A DNA stretch of 64,000 nucleotides, taken from assembly GCA_963831645.1 (NCBI GenBank), contig CAWHQZ010000028.1:434001-498000 (forward strand), written 5' to 3'. The notes under the pieces were generated by a model, which did not search any database, was not told where the DNA came from, and saw nothing but the letters and a program-made list of their open reading frames with translations. Origin of the DNA: CAWHQZ01 sp963831645 (GTDB taxonomy: Bacteria; Pseudomonadota; Alphaproteobacteria; Rhizobiales; Aestuariivirgaceae). Shown piece after piece: positions 8,539 through 17,050 of this stretch. A program made the position numbers and the translations under genes. Every line of letters begins with the position of its first letter. The first letter of the stretch is position 1.

Positions 8539-10797
8539 ATGAGTGTGCCGTTTCAGCCCGACATTGAGGCTGCGATCACGTTCCTAAGACAGTTCCATAA
8601 AGAGCGGGTGAAGCTGGTTACGGCAATCTGGCCTGCGCCTGAGAAAAATCTACCACTTCAGAACAAGCTGTTTCGATCCGGAGAGGGCGACGCCGCTGCG
8701 AAATGGATCAGGGAACGGAACCTAGCAGGATGGAATTTATATTTTTCCGTCAACGAACCTCCATCCGGCTGGGGTGATGCGCGAATGAAAGAGGCCAATG
8801 TCTATCGCGCCCCCTATTTGCACATCGATGTTGACTTCCGCGTCGGTGAGGACCCAGCGCGAGAGCAGGAGCGCATCGAGGCGCTATTCCTCGACCCAGA
8901 AAAGCGACCGGTGGGCGTACCCGAGCCCACAGCGGTAGTCATGACCGGTGGCGGCTATGCCGGGTACTGGCGGCTTGCTGAGCCAATCGTGCTCGATGAC
9001 ACAACACGAGCGCAGGTCAAGGGACTTAATGAGGCGCTCGCCAAACAGGCTTTCGAGGGCGCAGACGCCTGCTTTAACCTCGACCGGATTATGAGGCTGC
9101 CGGGGACCATAAATTGGCCCACGACAAAGAAGCTGAAGCGAGGTCGCACACCGGCCTTGGCCCGGGTTGTATCGCAAATTGAGCGGGCCTATGAGCTGAA
9201 GGATTTTGCCGGTGTGGCGGGTTCGCAGAAGGATGCCCACGGAAAGAAGAACGGCGCGGGTCCGAACAGAACCATTGGCGCTCCGCAATACCTCAAATCA
9301 GTTGATGAGCTCGATGCGTGGCGCGTTGGGGACCGAGTTAAGACAATAATCATTAATGGGCGGGTGCCTGGCGCGACCAAAGATAAAGACGACTCACGCA
9401 GCGCATGGCTATTCGACTGCGTGTGCGTCTTGGTCCGGATGGTGGTACCCGACGAAATCATCCTCGGCATCCTCCTCACTCCAGTGTTCGATATCTCGGA
9501 AAGCGTCCTCGAACATGGGCATGGTGCAGAGAACTACGCGCGCCGACAGATCGAGCAGGCCCACGAGCGGGTGGACCGTTCTAAGGCTGAGGCTGAGGCT
9601 GCGGCAACGGCACAAATGCCGAGTGTCTTGGAGTATGTGCCGTTTGCTCCTGTCGATCCGAAAACCTTGCGCCCACGCGAATGGTTATACGGTCGCCATT
9701 TTGTCGTTCCCTATCTCACAGCCACAGTGTCGAGTAGCGGCGCAGGGAAAACCTCCTTGTTGCTGGTGGAGGCTGTGGCGATGGCTACCGGACGCAACCT
9801 GCTCGGCTATCAAGTCCGAGAACGCTTCAAGGTTTTCTACTGGAACGGCGAAGATCCACTAGAGGAAATCATCCGTCGCCTTCATGCCATTCTGCTTTGG
9901 TTCAAGATCGATCGCAGCGAGATTGAAGGGTGGCTGTTCATCAGTTCTGGCCGATCCAAGAACGCTAAGATACTTCTGAAGAAGTTGACGGCCAGATGGG
10001 CCAACGACACCGACAAGATAATTGAAGACAAAGCGGCAGCAGCCGTTGCGAGTACGATCCGTGAGATTGGGTGTCGAGTGGCGATCTTCGATCCGTTCGT
10101 ATCTACCCACGAGGTGCCGGAGAACGACAACACCCTGATAAATCAGGTGGCGATGAAATTTGCCGACATTGCCGAGGCGGAGCGCTGCGCCATTGAGCTG
10201 GTACACCATGTGCGAAAGACTACGAGCGAATTGTCTTCCGAGGATGCGCGCGGAGCGGGGGCGCTGAAGGCTGCGACACGCTCGATCCGTGTCGTTAATA
10301 CCATGCCCCAAGGCGATGCTGCCGCCGCCAATATCCCTGAGACGCAGCGCCGCTTCTACTTCCGAGTTTACGACGACAAGAACAACCTCGCGCCGCCCGC
10401 CGAACGCAGCGATTGGTTTCGGCTGGAGAGTGTTGATCTGGATAATGCGGCCGATGGCCTTGAGTCCGACAAGATTGGTGTCGTGACTTCATGGGAATGG
10501 CCAGAGAACACCGACCTATCACTAACGACCGTCCGCGCCATACAAGGGCTCATCGACGCTGGTGAATATCGGTACAGTGCTGCTGCGGTCGATGGGGTCT
10601 GGGTGGGAGAGGCGTTCGCCGCGGTGCTCGGGCGCGATACTAGCAATAGCAATGACAAGAAGATGATCAAGAAGCGCATCGAGGAATGCCTCAAGAAAAA
10701 GTTCCTAAAAAAGGATGTGCGACCGGATGAGCATCGCGAGAAACGCCCATGGGTAGTTATCGACCAATGGGCAAACCCCGACAACGAACCCCTCTAA
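8539..10797 (+). CDS. Primase-helicase replication protein of the island
   Basis: The 752-residue protein joins two functions. Residues 1 to about 230 resemble an archaeo-eukaryotic (RepB-type) primase, with the catalytic D-x-D in LHIDVDF (Asp97, Asp99), a GGGYAGYWRL turn and RIMRLPGTINWP at 183-194. Residues from about 380 form a RepA/AAA_25-type RecA-fold helicase: Walker A SSSGAGKTS at 398-406 and Walker B VAIFDP with Asp518. A conserved HHVRK follows. The C-terminus is Lys-rich. A clear GGAGG lies just upstream of the ATG. The gene would start replication of the excised element at an adjacent origin; repeats and a hairpin lie directly downstream. It appears intact and is the longest gene in the island. 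Confidence 0.85.
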   Translation: MSVPFQPDIEAAITFLRQFHKERVKLVTAIWPAPEKNLPLQNKLFRSGEGDAAAKWIRERNLAGWNLYFSVNEPPSGWGDARMKEANVYRAPYLHIDVDFRVGEDPAREQERIEALFLDPEKRPVGVPEPTAVVMTGGGYAGYWRLAEPIVLDDTTRAQVKGLNEALAKQAFEGADACFNLDRIMRLPGTINWPTTKKLKRGRTPALARVVSQIERAYELKDFAGVAGSQKDAHGKKNGAGPNRTIGAPQYLKSVDELDAWRVGDRVKTIIINGRVPGATKDKDDSRSAWLFDCVCVLVRMVVPDEIILGILLTPVFDISESVLEHGHGAENYARRQIEQAHERVDRSKAEAEAAATAQMPSVLEYVPFAPVDPKTLRPREWLYGRHFVVPYLTATVSSSGAGKTSLLLVEAVAMATGRNLLGYQVRERFKVFYWNGEDPLEEIIRRLHAILLWFKIDRSEIEGWLFISSGRSKNAKILLKKLTARWANDTDKIIEDKAAAAVASTIREIGCRVAIFDPFVSTHEVPENDNTLINQVAMKFADIAEAERCAIELVHHVRKTTSELSSEDARGAGALKAATRSIRVVNTMPQGDAAAANIPETQRRFYFRVYDDKNNLAPPAERSDWFRLESVDLDNAADGLESDKIGVVTSWEWPENTDLSLTTVRAIQGLIDAGEYRYSAAAVDGVWVGEAFAAVLGRDTSNSNDKKMIKKRIEECLKKKFLKKDVRPDEHREKRPWVVIDQWANPDNEPL

Positions 10798-10805
10798 TGG
10801 CTGGG

Positions 10806-10978
10806 GCACGGCGAAGGCACGGCGGCAGTACGGCGCGGTATTGGGGCCTCTGCCGAGCCGTATCCCCGCCGCCGTACCCCTAGTTTCCTAGGGGGCGGCG
10901 GGGTACGGCGGCGGCCCTACCCTGGGCTAGGCCCACGGCCCCAAAAAAAGAGACAGGGGTACGGCGCGCGGTACGGCG
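10806..10978. repeat. Iteron-like G[CT]ACGGCG repeats, candidate origin
   Basis: Direct copies of G[CT]ACGGCG start at 10806, 10817 and 10828 (11-bp spacing) and again at 10903, 10959 and 10971; an inverted GTACGG lies near 10872. Eleven-base phasing places sites on one face of the helix, as for replication-initiator iterons. They follow the primase-helicase gene at once. Function as an origin is inferred. Confidence 0.5.
10864..10903. other. Strong hairpin inside the iteron region
   Basis: CCCCGCCGC (10864-10872) pairs perfectly with GCGGCGGGG (10895-10903), and CCCCTAG (10877-10883) with CTAGGGG (10888-10894). A TTTC loop and a 4-base bulge complete the structure. No T-run follows, so an origin structure fits better than a terminator. 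Confidence 0.6.
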
Positions 10979-10986
10979 GGCTAGAG

Positions 10987-11090
10987 CCTTCGAGGAGCGT
11001 GCAGGGTGGGGTTTTGCGGCTTCCCGCGCCTCCCCCGCCTTCCGACCCTCGAAACAGCGCTCCCCGGCGATCCTCGCGGCTCCTCGAAGG
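10987..11090. repeat. Long-spaced 12-bp inverted repeat
   Basis: CCTTCGAGGAGC at 10987-10998 and its exact reverse complement at 11079-11090 enclose 80 bases. With the iterons to the left, this closes a 375-base gene-free region between the primase-helicase gene and 11173. Confidence 0.5.
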
Positions 11091-11172
11091 GCCGCCCTCG
11101 ACCCTCAGTACACCGACTAAAGGAACGTAGCCGATGACCTACTACGCAGGCCGAAGGTTCTAAAGTCATTTA

Positions 11173-11553
11173 GTGAACACCTCTCTCACCATCATTGATC
11201 AGCTCATCGCCGCGAACGCGAAGGAGCGAGAGAAGCTGTTACAACTTCGCGCCGTGCTTGGTGGCCGGTCTATCATCACAGAAGAGGATTCAAGAGCAGC
11301 GCGCAAGGCAGCCAAAGTTGAAGAGCTAGAGGCCAAGTGTAGACTTCATGAGTTCGAGATTAAAGACGGTTGTGTCCGGTCTCGTCACGCGCGGCAGTTA
11401 CTAGGAGATATTAAACATTCGACATTCCGTAGTTGGTTAGATAGGCGGCACATCAAGCCGCAGAAGTTTGGCTACGCCAACAATAGTCCGAATTGGTTTC
11501 CGCTGGAGGCTATCGCGGAAAGATTGATTGAACGCGAAGCAAAAGATTTTTGA
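11173..11553 (+). CDS. Hypothetical island protein, possible DNA-binding
   Basis: The 126-residue product (GTG start) has a charged helical N-terminus (ANAKEREKLLQLRAVLGG, then SRAARKAAKVEELEAKCRLHE). Its C-terminal part (RHARQLLGDIKHSTFRSWLD) could be a small helix-turn-helix. I do not recognise the family. It lies between the putative origin and the capsid remnant, where satellites often encode small regulators. Confidence 0.5.
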   Translation: MNTSLTIIDQLIAANAKEREKLLQLRAVLGGRSIITEEDSRAARKAAKVEELEAKCRLHEFEIKDGCVRSRHARQLLGDIKHSTFRSWLDRRHIKPQKFGYANNSPNWFPLEAIAERLIEREAKDF

Positions 11554-11661
11554 ACTTATTGGCTAAAGTTGGTTGAAGTAGGTCTTTCTCCTCTCCCGAT
11601 TTAGGAATTTACTTCGCGGCGAATTTAATTTGAGGAGATGCCTCTGTGTCTCGACCGATAG

Positions 11662-12715
11662 CACACGAACTCAATAATCCTCCCGATAATTGCGAAGCAA
11701 CTTATTGCGCAAAAGGGCAAATGGTCCCGCCTCTCGAATGATGTTGAGAGCGGAGTGATCCAAGAGTTACCGGCTAGAGCCGAGCGCATCATTAAGGCCG
11801 CAATGAACGCGGGCAACTTGTCGGACCCTGAATGGGTGGCGAATGTTACCGACGCTAATCTAGCGAGTCATGCCTTTATTGAATCCCTTACCAGCACGAG
11901 CGCATTTGTATCGATGCTCACCGGCAATAACATATGGCGTGTGCCGCTGCGTACGCCGATCAGCGTCAACGCGACCGCTGCGACCGGCTATGTAGTTGGC
12001 GAAGGAATGGGCAAGCCTCTTTCTAGGTTATCGATGACTTGCCTCACCATTCCGCTGCTCAAGGCGATTTGTATGTGCGTCATCAGCGATGAGGTAGCGA
12101 AGCAATCAATCCTCCGCGTCGCAGGCCTACGTCTCTCGACAATTGCGACAGGGAGCAGCAGAAGCATTGGACGCTACCTTCCTAGCGCGCATTGTCGATA
12201 CCTCTACCCCGATCATAAATTCGAACGGTACGACTGCCGCTGCTGCGGCTGGAGATCTCAAGAACCTTCTCAGCATGGTTCCGAACACAGGCAACCAGAA
12301 GCTCTTCTTCGTTGCCTCGGCTGACGTAGCCATCGCAGCCGCTACCCTTACCGATACCGCAGGGCAATTCGTATTCCTGAGTATGTCGCCTGATGGTGGG
12401 GAGCTTCTAGGCGTACCCTGTTTTGTTTCTGCTGGAGTGGACGCGGGAGAGCTTTACCTAGTCGATGCTTCCGGCATCGCTGGTGATGTCGAAGCAGCCA
12501 CCATCGAGATTAGCAATCAGGCGACAGTGGAGATGGACGACGCGCCGGCGCAAGATTTAACGGTACCAACGGCAACGAGCGGAACGGTCGTCAGCTTATG
12601 GCAAGCGAACAGCCATGCGATCCGCTGTACGATTTGGTTTGGTGTCGAGCGCATCCGCGCTGATGCCGTGGCGAAGTTGGATCAAATTGGATGGGGGCCT
12701 GCCGTAACAACATGA
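11662..12715 (+). pseudogene. HK97-type phage major capsid protein, frameshifted
   Basis: The frame is open from 11662, and recognisable protein starts near 11690 (AKQLIAQKGKWSRLS). It continues GNNIWRVPLRTPISVNATAA and GYVVGEGMGKPLSRLS, the E-loop/P-domain region typical of HK97-fold capsids. At about 12107 the protein moves to another frame (SQAYVSRQLRQGAAEALDAT) and runs to 12715 with TPIINSNGTTAAAAAGDLK and a normal C-terminus. No start codon is evident in frame after the TAG at 11659, so the N-terminus is also lost. About 345 residues remain. The shift would abolish capsid production unless it is an error. Confidence 0.75.
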
Positions 12716-12927
12716 CAAACGTAACGCGCAAAGAGATTGAATCCCTCACCATCACGCTTGGGACTTACATTGCCGAGCAAATCCATGCGGAAAAGCAGGA
12801 GCGCATAGCCCAGATTGCGGAATTAAAGAATCAGATTGTGAAGCTGCAAAGCTTTATTGACAAGCAAAAGTTGGCGCAACGCAAATTTAAAGTAGTAGCC
12901 ATCAGCGGAAAGGAAGAGTGCGCGTGA
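12712..12927 (+). CDS. Small coiled-coil protein downstream of the capsid gene
   Basis: The ATG at 12712 overlaps the capsid stop (ATGA), a sign of translational coupling. The 71-residue product is mostly one charged amphipathic helix (AEKQERIAQIAELKNQIVKL), so a coiled coil is likely. No family is recognised. A role in head assembly or as a scaffold is possible from its position only. Confidence 0.55.
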   Translation: MTNVTRKEIESLTITLGTYIAEQIHAEKQERIAQIAELKNQIVKLQSFIDKQKLAQRKFKVVAISGKEECA

Positions 12928-13162
12928 AGGATTGTGCCGCTGGGTTTCTCTGCTCTCCTAACCAGTGGCCTACTGGGCAGGTGTCGTTGGTTCTGGATCA
13001 CCTCTTTCCAGCGGCACCTGTTCCTTTCTTCCGTACACGGACAAAGGGACGCGGAATATGACTCTGGGGATAGGTGCGATGGAAAAAATTCATGTGTTCT
13101 GAAAACCGACGGCCCAGGAAACTATATTGGCCCACGCCCCGCTTAAATTCCACAAATGAAAT

Positions 13163-13507
13163 ATGACCCCGAAGCCACCTACCCACCTTACCCCCGAGAC
13201 TGCTGCTTGGTATCGGTCTGTCGTAGAGACCTACGTGTTGGAACCCCATCATATTCACTTGCTAACCCTTGCCTGTGAGGCCTTAGACCGCGCCAAGGCT
13301 GCGCGAATTGCTCTACAGAAGCACGGCCTGACTTATCTCGACAAAAGCAAGCTCCCGAGAACGCGGCCAGAAATCGCTATCGAGAGAAACGCGCACACCG
13401 TCTTTGCGCGTTTGCTACGAGAGCTTGATCTCGACCTGGCTGAAGCGCCGAAGATCCCAGAGGCACCGCGGCCACCGGCCCTACGCTCTAATCGGAGGAA
13501 GTCCTAG
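13163..13507 (+). CDS. Phage terminase small subunit, P27 family
   Basis: The 114-residue product reads HLTPETAAWYRSVVETYVLE, ACEALDRAKAARIALQKHGL and RPEIAIERNAHTVFARLLRE, the conserved blocks of P27-type small terminases. These proteins bind the packaging site and load the large terminase. No large terminase follows: the next gene overlaps the stop (TAGTG) and is unrelated. In phage satellites a lone small terminase can redirect the helper phage's packaging machinery to the satellite genome. About 235 bases without a clear gene separate it from the coiled-coil gene. Confidence 0.85.
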   Translation: MTPKPPTHLTPETAAWYRSVVETYVLEPHHIHLLTLACEALDRAKAARIALQKHGLTYLDKSKLPRTRPEIAIERNAHTVFARLLRELDLDLAEAPKIPEAPRPPALRSNRRKS

Positions 13508-13785
13508 TGCCGATCAAGCTTCGCCGTCCCAAGCGTAAGCGGTTTCTCGTGACGCCAGAGATCATTGAGGCATTCCGCAATCGGGAAGTATTCAAGCTTC
13601 AGCGTTTGGTCGGGCTCAATCCTTCCTTGCCGGCGCCATTGCCGTTGGAGATCTCTGGTCTCGGAGTAGACCGGACAGGACCACCCAACGGTATCAAGCC
13701 GACACGCGACAAGATCGAAGCTTGGTATGTCGCACAGGATTGGCTGGCTGCGATTCGAGACAGCGAATGTAGGGAACAGGAATGA
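13507..13785 (+). CDS. Hypothetical protein coupled to the small terminase
   Basis: The GTG start overlaps the terminase stop and the ORF ends overlapping the next start (ATGA), so three genes form one coupled unit. The 92-residue product is basic at the N-terminus (KLRRPKRKRFLVTPEIIEAF) with no known motif. Its position suggests a packaging or head-related role, which is unproven. Confidence 0.55.
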   Translation: MPIKLRRPKRKRFLVTPEIIEAFRNREVFKLQRLVGLNPSLPAPLPLEISGLGVDRTGPPNGIKPTRDKIEAWYVAQDWLAAIRDSECREQE

Positions 13786-14075
13786 TGAGAACCAGATCGA
13801 ACGGCAAATGGCTATGCCGCTTTTGCGGCGAAGAGCTGCCGCACCTAACTCTCACACTAGAGGAGCAGCGGGAGAAATACGAACTGGACCTAGATCGTGC
13901 CATCTGGGAATGGGAACAGGAACGCAAACAAAAGGCCGCGCGCGTGGCCAATGTTCATCGCAGGAGCTATTTTCATTTTATAGCTCCTCCTGTTCACGAG
14001 GCAATTAATACGCCAAGAAAGAAGAAACAGACCATTACAAAAACCATGAAAGAGACAGCATTAGCAGATCGTTGA
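13782..14075 (+). CDS. Small protein with a CxxC pair
   Basis: Translationally coupled to the gene before it (ATGATG over the stop). The 97-residue product has WLCRFCGEELPH, a possible half zinc knuckle with His, then an acidic helical stretch and a Lys-rich tail. No family is recognised. Confidence 0.5.
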   Translation: MMRTRSNGKWLCRFCGEELPHLTLTLEEQREKYELDLDRAIWEWEQERKQKAARVANVHRRSYFHFIAPPVHEAINTPRKKKQTITKTMKETALADR

Positions 14076-14359
14076 GTGTTCATACAAATTTGCATTAGGT
14101 ATTTATCAGTATCAGTTTGCGGAACAAGATTGCGAACTATATTTTTATATATAGCCATCACAGTTCTCCTCTTTTGATTTGTGAGCACGTTCGTAACGTC
14201 AGTGACCGTGAGCGGTCTCACGCGTGGAAAATCGTACGAGCTTACGAACACAGTGACCAGCCTCTCCCCGCTGTGCGCGGCGGTAGTGCTTTGCGCCTCG
14301 GCCGATAAAGGGGTAAAGTGCGCGCTTGGCTTTGAGGTTGACGCAACTGGTGGTGAGTG

Positions 14360-14551
14360 ATGCTGTGGATTGCTGGCGCGGTCTGTATGATCCTTTTCGG
14401 CGCTATGCTCGGTTACATCGGCTTGGCCCTCAACGACATGTTAGCCTGGGCAATAGTGGGTGGGTTCTTGGTGCTGGTCGGCATATTTCTGCTGGTGTGG
14501 TATCGGCGCTCGGCTACGACCGTGATTGTGCGCGATTGGTTTCGGTGGTGA
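14360..14551 (+). CDS. Small two-helix membrane protein
   Basis: The ATG at 14360 gives 63 residues with two hydrophobic segments (about 2-24 and 30-48) joined by a short loop, ending in a basic tail (VWYRRSATTVIVRDWFRW). Weak SD-like GGTGGTGAG lies upstream. In a phage-derived element a holin is the obvious candidate, but size and topology alone cannot prove it. Confidence 0.5.
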   Translation: MLWIAGAVCMILFGAMLGYIGLALNDMLAWAIVGGFLVLVGIFLLVWYRRSATTVIVRDWFRW

Positions 14552-14685
14552 TCCGCCAGCAGGCGGTCGAGCTGCAGCAGCGTACTCGGAGAGCGGTCGT
14601 GGACCTTCGCTGTCCGCGGCGCTGAGCCCTCGCGGAGCAGCTTTCTTAAGCTCGTGACGGCGGAGGAAGGACGATACCGTAAGTT

Positions 14686-15615
14686 TTATTCGACCTCTTC
14701 AAAATAATCGAGATCAACGCGCTTGATTTCGATAGTCCGTTCGGTCCGCACTCCCACATTATATTGGACCATTAACCTCGCCAACTCGTCGCCATCGATG
14801 AGGATAAGCTTGTGAGGCACTCTCTTGGCATAATCAATTGCGCCTTTTGAAAATGAACTAGTAGTCACGAATATTCCTTTGTTGGCGCCTTGGCTCAAAA
14901 GTGCTCCAGCAAACTGTTGGATTAGTTCTCGACCGATAGTGTTATCTTTGGCGTAGCGTTTTGCTTGTATGTGCACCACGTCCAAGCCCAATAAGTCCTG
15001 GTTGATAATCCCATCTATTCCTTCGTCGCCGCTTTTTCCGAGTTGCTGAATTACTCGTTCTCGCGACCCGCCGTAACCCATTGCTACAATCAAGTCCACG
15101 ACCAGACCTTCAAAAAATGCCGGCGACAATTCTGAAATTCGATCAAGCAGCTGTGAACGTAATGTTCGGGCAATTTCGATAGCGGCACTTTGAATCGCTT
15201 CGTCTGGGGTGGCCGTTTCCAGAGCTTGAGTTGCCATACTGTCCGGTTGCATAGGCTCGTCGGTGGCAGGTTTTGGCGTTCGAAACGCCACAAACTCGGG
15301 AAATTGAATGAGCACCTTCGCGTTGATTCGTTCAGGGTGCTGTTTAAGCAACAGCATTCCGCGATCCGTTACAACAAAGTGCGAACGTCGGGTTCGCCTC
15401 AATGCCCCAGCCTTGTCCAAGAACGTTCTTGCCCAGTGGACTCTGTTAGACAAAATTCTTTGCTTTCCGCTGGGCAGCAATTGCTCCCGATCTTCTTCAG
15501 AGAGCTGCATTTGATCAGCTATTGTGCGGATAGCGTCATTGATGTTTTTTTCCTGGCCGTCAGCTCCGAAGGCCAGAAGAGGTCTCATAAACGCTTCATA
15601 TGCAGGAACGGCCAT
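14686..15615 (-). CDS. mrr: Mrr-type IV restriction endonuclease
   Basis: The protein (309 residues from the ATG at 15615, MAVPAYEAFMRPLL) has the two-part Mrr layout. An N-terminal winged-helix Mrr_N domain (residues about 1-85) is followed by a C-terminal PD-(D/E)xK nuclease, seen as AMGYGGS, GKSGDEGIDGIINQDLLGLD and VVHIQAKRYA. The acidic residues and the QAK motif are present. Mrr cleaves DNA carrying foreign methylation. An in-frame GTG at 15627 is an alternative start, but homologues begin at MxVP. It is the last gene of a three-gene minus-strand operon and probably serves as anti-phage cargo of the island. Confidence 0.9.
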   Translation of the reverse strand: MAVPAYEAFMRPLLAFGADGQEKNINDAIRTIADQMQLSEEDREQLLPSGKQRILSNRVHWARTFLDKAGALRRTRRSHFVVTDRGMLLLKQHPERINAKVLIQFPEFVAFRTPKPATDEPMQPDSMATQALETATPDEAIQSAAIEIARTLRSQLLDRISELSPAFFEGLVVDLIVAMGYGGSRERVIQQLGKSGDEGIDGIINQDLLGLDVVHIQAKRYAKDNTIGRELIQQFAGALLSQGANKGIFVTTSSFSKGAIDYAKRVPHKLILIDGDELARLMVQYNVGVRTERTIEIKRVDLDYFEEVE

Positions 15616-15623
15616 TTCACTTC

Positions 15624-16052
15624 TCACGCGTGAGCACGGGGTGAACGTGATACTTGAGATCGAAGCTCAGCCGCCTGACTATTCGCCGCAAAGAAGAAAT
15701 TCGAAACCTGCCCATCATTCAAAAGATTGTACGCGGCAATGCTCCGCATACGTGAGGCGTTATCGCCTTCGATCTGCATGATAATCGCCGCGTCCTTCCA
15801 GGGTTCGCCTTCTCCGAAGCATTCCAGATCGAATATCCAAGCCGGCATCGAGAGCACCCGCGTGATTTTGGTCATGTAACAAGACCAAGGGTCAGCTTCC
15901 GTTTCAAATTTGATCTCGCCAGCCGGCTGAACAACCTTGCCGGGGAGTACCAGACGCTGTTCCCATTCGTCGCAGTTAAAGTAAATGAGGTTAGGGTCAG
16001 GGGTCAGTCCCAGCGCGCGCCTCTCACGCATGTGCTTACACCGCTTCGCCAC
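15624..16052 (-). CDS. Hypothetical protein upstream of mrr
   Basis: About 142 residues from a GTG at 16052 (an ATG at 16031 is also possible). The product is soluble, with PNLIYFNCDEWEQRLVLPGK and MPAWIFDLECFGEGEPWKDA, and no motif I recognise. It ends 8 bases before the mrr start and begins 3 bases after the upstream stop, so it is co-transcribed with mrr. It could be a partner, immunity factor or unrelated cargo. Confidence 0.5.
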   Translation of the reverse strand: MAKRCKHMRERRALGLTPDPNLIYFNCDEWEQRLVLPGKVVQPAGEIKFETEADPWSCYMTKITRVLSMPAWIFDLECFGEGEPWKDAAIIMQIEGDNASRMRSIAAYNLLNDGQVSNFFFAANSQAAELRSQVSRSPRAHA

Positions 16053-16055
16053 ATC

Positions 16056-16244
16056 CTAGCCGTATTGCACGGTCGCAGACAGTCGAACCAGCGGGGTGTC
16101 GTGTCCTCGTCCTGTGTCGACGCAGGTGTAAGGATGAGGGGTTTCCGTCCATGACCCCTCCCAAGGCTCGACCGCAAACGATACCCGACCGAAGACGGTT
16201 GGCAGGATCAGCAGAATGGCTGTCGCCTGTCTCACCACGAACAT
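16056..16244 (-). CDS. Small putative exported protein, first gene of the mrr operon
   Basis: The 62-residue product has an N-terminal hydrophobic segment behind a basic residue (MFVVRQATAILLILPTVFGR) and a possible signal-peptidase site near VSFA. A short polar mature part with a single Cys follows. The family is unknown. The spacing to the next gene (3 bases) suggests an operon. Confidence 0.4.
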   Translation of the reverse strand: MFVVRQATAILLILPTVFGRVSFAVEPWEGSWTETPHPYTCVDTGRGHDTPLVRLSATVQYG

Positions 16245-16328
16245 GCCTGCACCGGTGCTGGAAGTCGCACACCAGTATCGCTTGGGGTAGCCCTCTGTAC
16301 AAGGGGGCCAGCTCGAAGTCGTGAGAAC

Positions 16329-16475
16329 GATGGGAATGCGTTCGCCGTTCTCGGCACAGTATCCCGCGCCTTACGCAAGGCCGGCGTCGATCCGGTAGAG
16401 TTCCAGAAGGAAGCGACCTCCGGCGACTACAATCACCTACTAGCGACCTGTATGCGGTGCGTGGACGTTCGCTAG
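16329..16475 (+). pseudogene. Remnant of a small conserved protein (DGNAF... type)
   Basis: Codons in phase from 16329 read DGNAFAVLGTVSRALRKAGV and SGDYNHLLATCMRCVDV, then TAG at 16473. This resembles small conserved proteins common in plasmids and islands of alphaproteobacteria. No ATG or GTG occurs in this phase upstream, so the 5' end is probably shifted or lost. It ends 25 bases before a plus-strand terminator, which supports a former gene here. Confidence 0.45.
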
Positions 16476-16500
16476 CTCGACTTAAGCCTTCCGACGATAG

Positions 16501-16542
16501 CCCCGCGCGGCCTTTCGAGGGTCGCACGGGGTTTGTTTTTTG
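16501..16542 (+). terminator. Rho-independent terminator, plus strand
   Basis: CCCCGCGCGGCC (16501-16512) pairs with GGTCGCACGGGG (16520-16531) with one mismatch and one G-T pair, followed by TTTGTTTTTTG. It serves the small plus-strand reading frame ending at 16475. Confidence 0.8.
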
Positions 16543-16650
16543 TGAGGGGAGCTACCTCTGCTTCCCGGCTCGAAACGCTCTCCTAGGCACGAAATTTTCG
16601 AAGGCTAAGAGGAGCGCCCGCCGAGGAGCCCCCACCCCCCACGCACAAAC

Positions 16651-16682
16651 AAAAACCCCGCGACCCGATCAAGGTCGCGGGG
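16651..16682 (-). terminator. Rho-independent terminator, minus strand
   Basis: On the minus strand CCCCGCGACC (16682-16673) pairs perfectly with GGTCGCGGGG (16665-16656) around a 7-base loop, followed by TTTTTG. It lies 21 bases past the stop of the 80-residue gene at 16703. Confidence 0.9.
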
Positions 16683-16702
16683 CGAAAGGTTCGCGGGTCA
16701 GG

Positions 16703-16945
16703 CTAGAAGGGCAGCGCCGGTCCTTGGGCTGCCTTCGCCTCTTGAACCTGCTTCAGCTCCCGCGCCAGTTGATCGACAAGCCTCTGAGCGGCATTGTTGG
16801 AGATGGGTTTGCTCTCGACTGAGAGTGCTTTGTTGCGGACTGCCTTGATGGCGACCGCCGACAGTTCTTTCCAGGCGTTGTTCGGAAAGATAGCTGTCAA
16901 TTTCAACAGCCTGCTGGATTTCTTAATTTGTTTTAATCTAGGCAT
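16703..16945 (-). CDS. Small basic protein at the right end of the island
   Basis: The ATG at 16945 has an AAGGAG sequence 7 bases upstream, better than longer in-frame starts. The 80-residue product begins MPRLKQIKKSSRLLKL and has helical C-terminal blocks (NNAAQRLVDQLARELKQVQE). No family is recognised. The gene has its own terminator and lies next to attR, where satellites often place a regulator. Confidence 0.6.
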   Translation of the reverse strand: MPRLKQIKKSSRLLKLTAIFPNNAWKELSAVAIKAVRNKALSVESKPISNNAAQRLVDQLARELKQVQEAKAAQGPALPF

Positions 16946-17050
16946 CTTTTTACTCCTTCGACTTAGGTGATGTGCCTCACGATGATGACCGCATGCCTCG
17001 GAGGATTCTGCAAAGCGGAATATGCGCCGTGTTTTCCCGCTCAAATGCCG

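Noticed and set aside
14166..14253. Inverted pair GTTCGTAA / TTACGAAC in the island
   Set aside because: Eight bases per arm with a long gap in a gene-free stretch; could be chance and no role can be argued.
16245..16527. Extended minus-strand frame overlapping the putative exported protein
   Set aside because: It has no recognisable motif, conflicts with the plus-strand terminator, and its composition fits a shadow frame.
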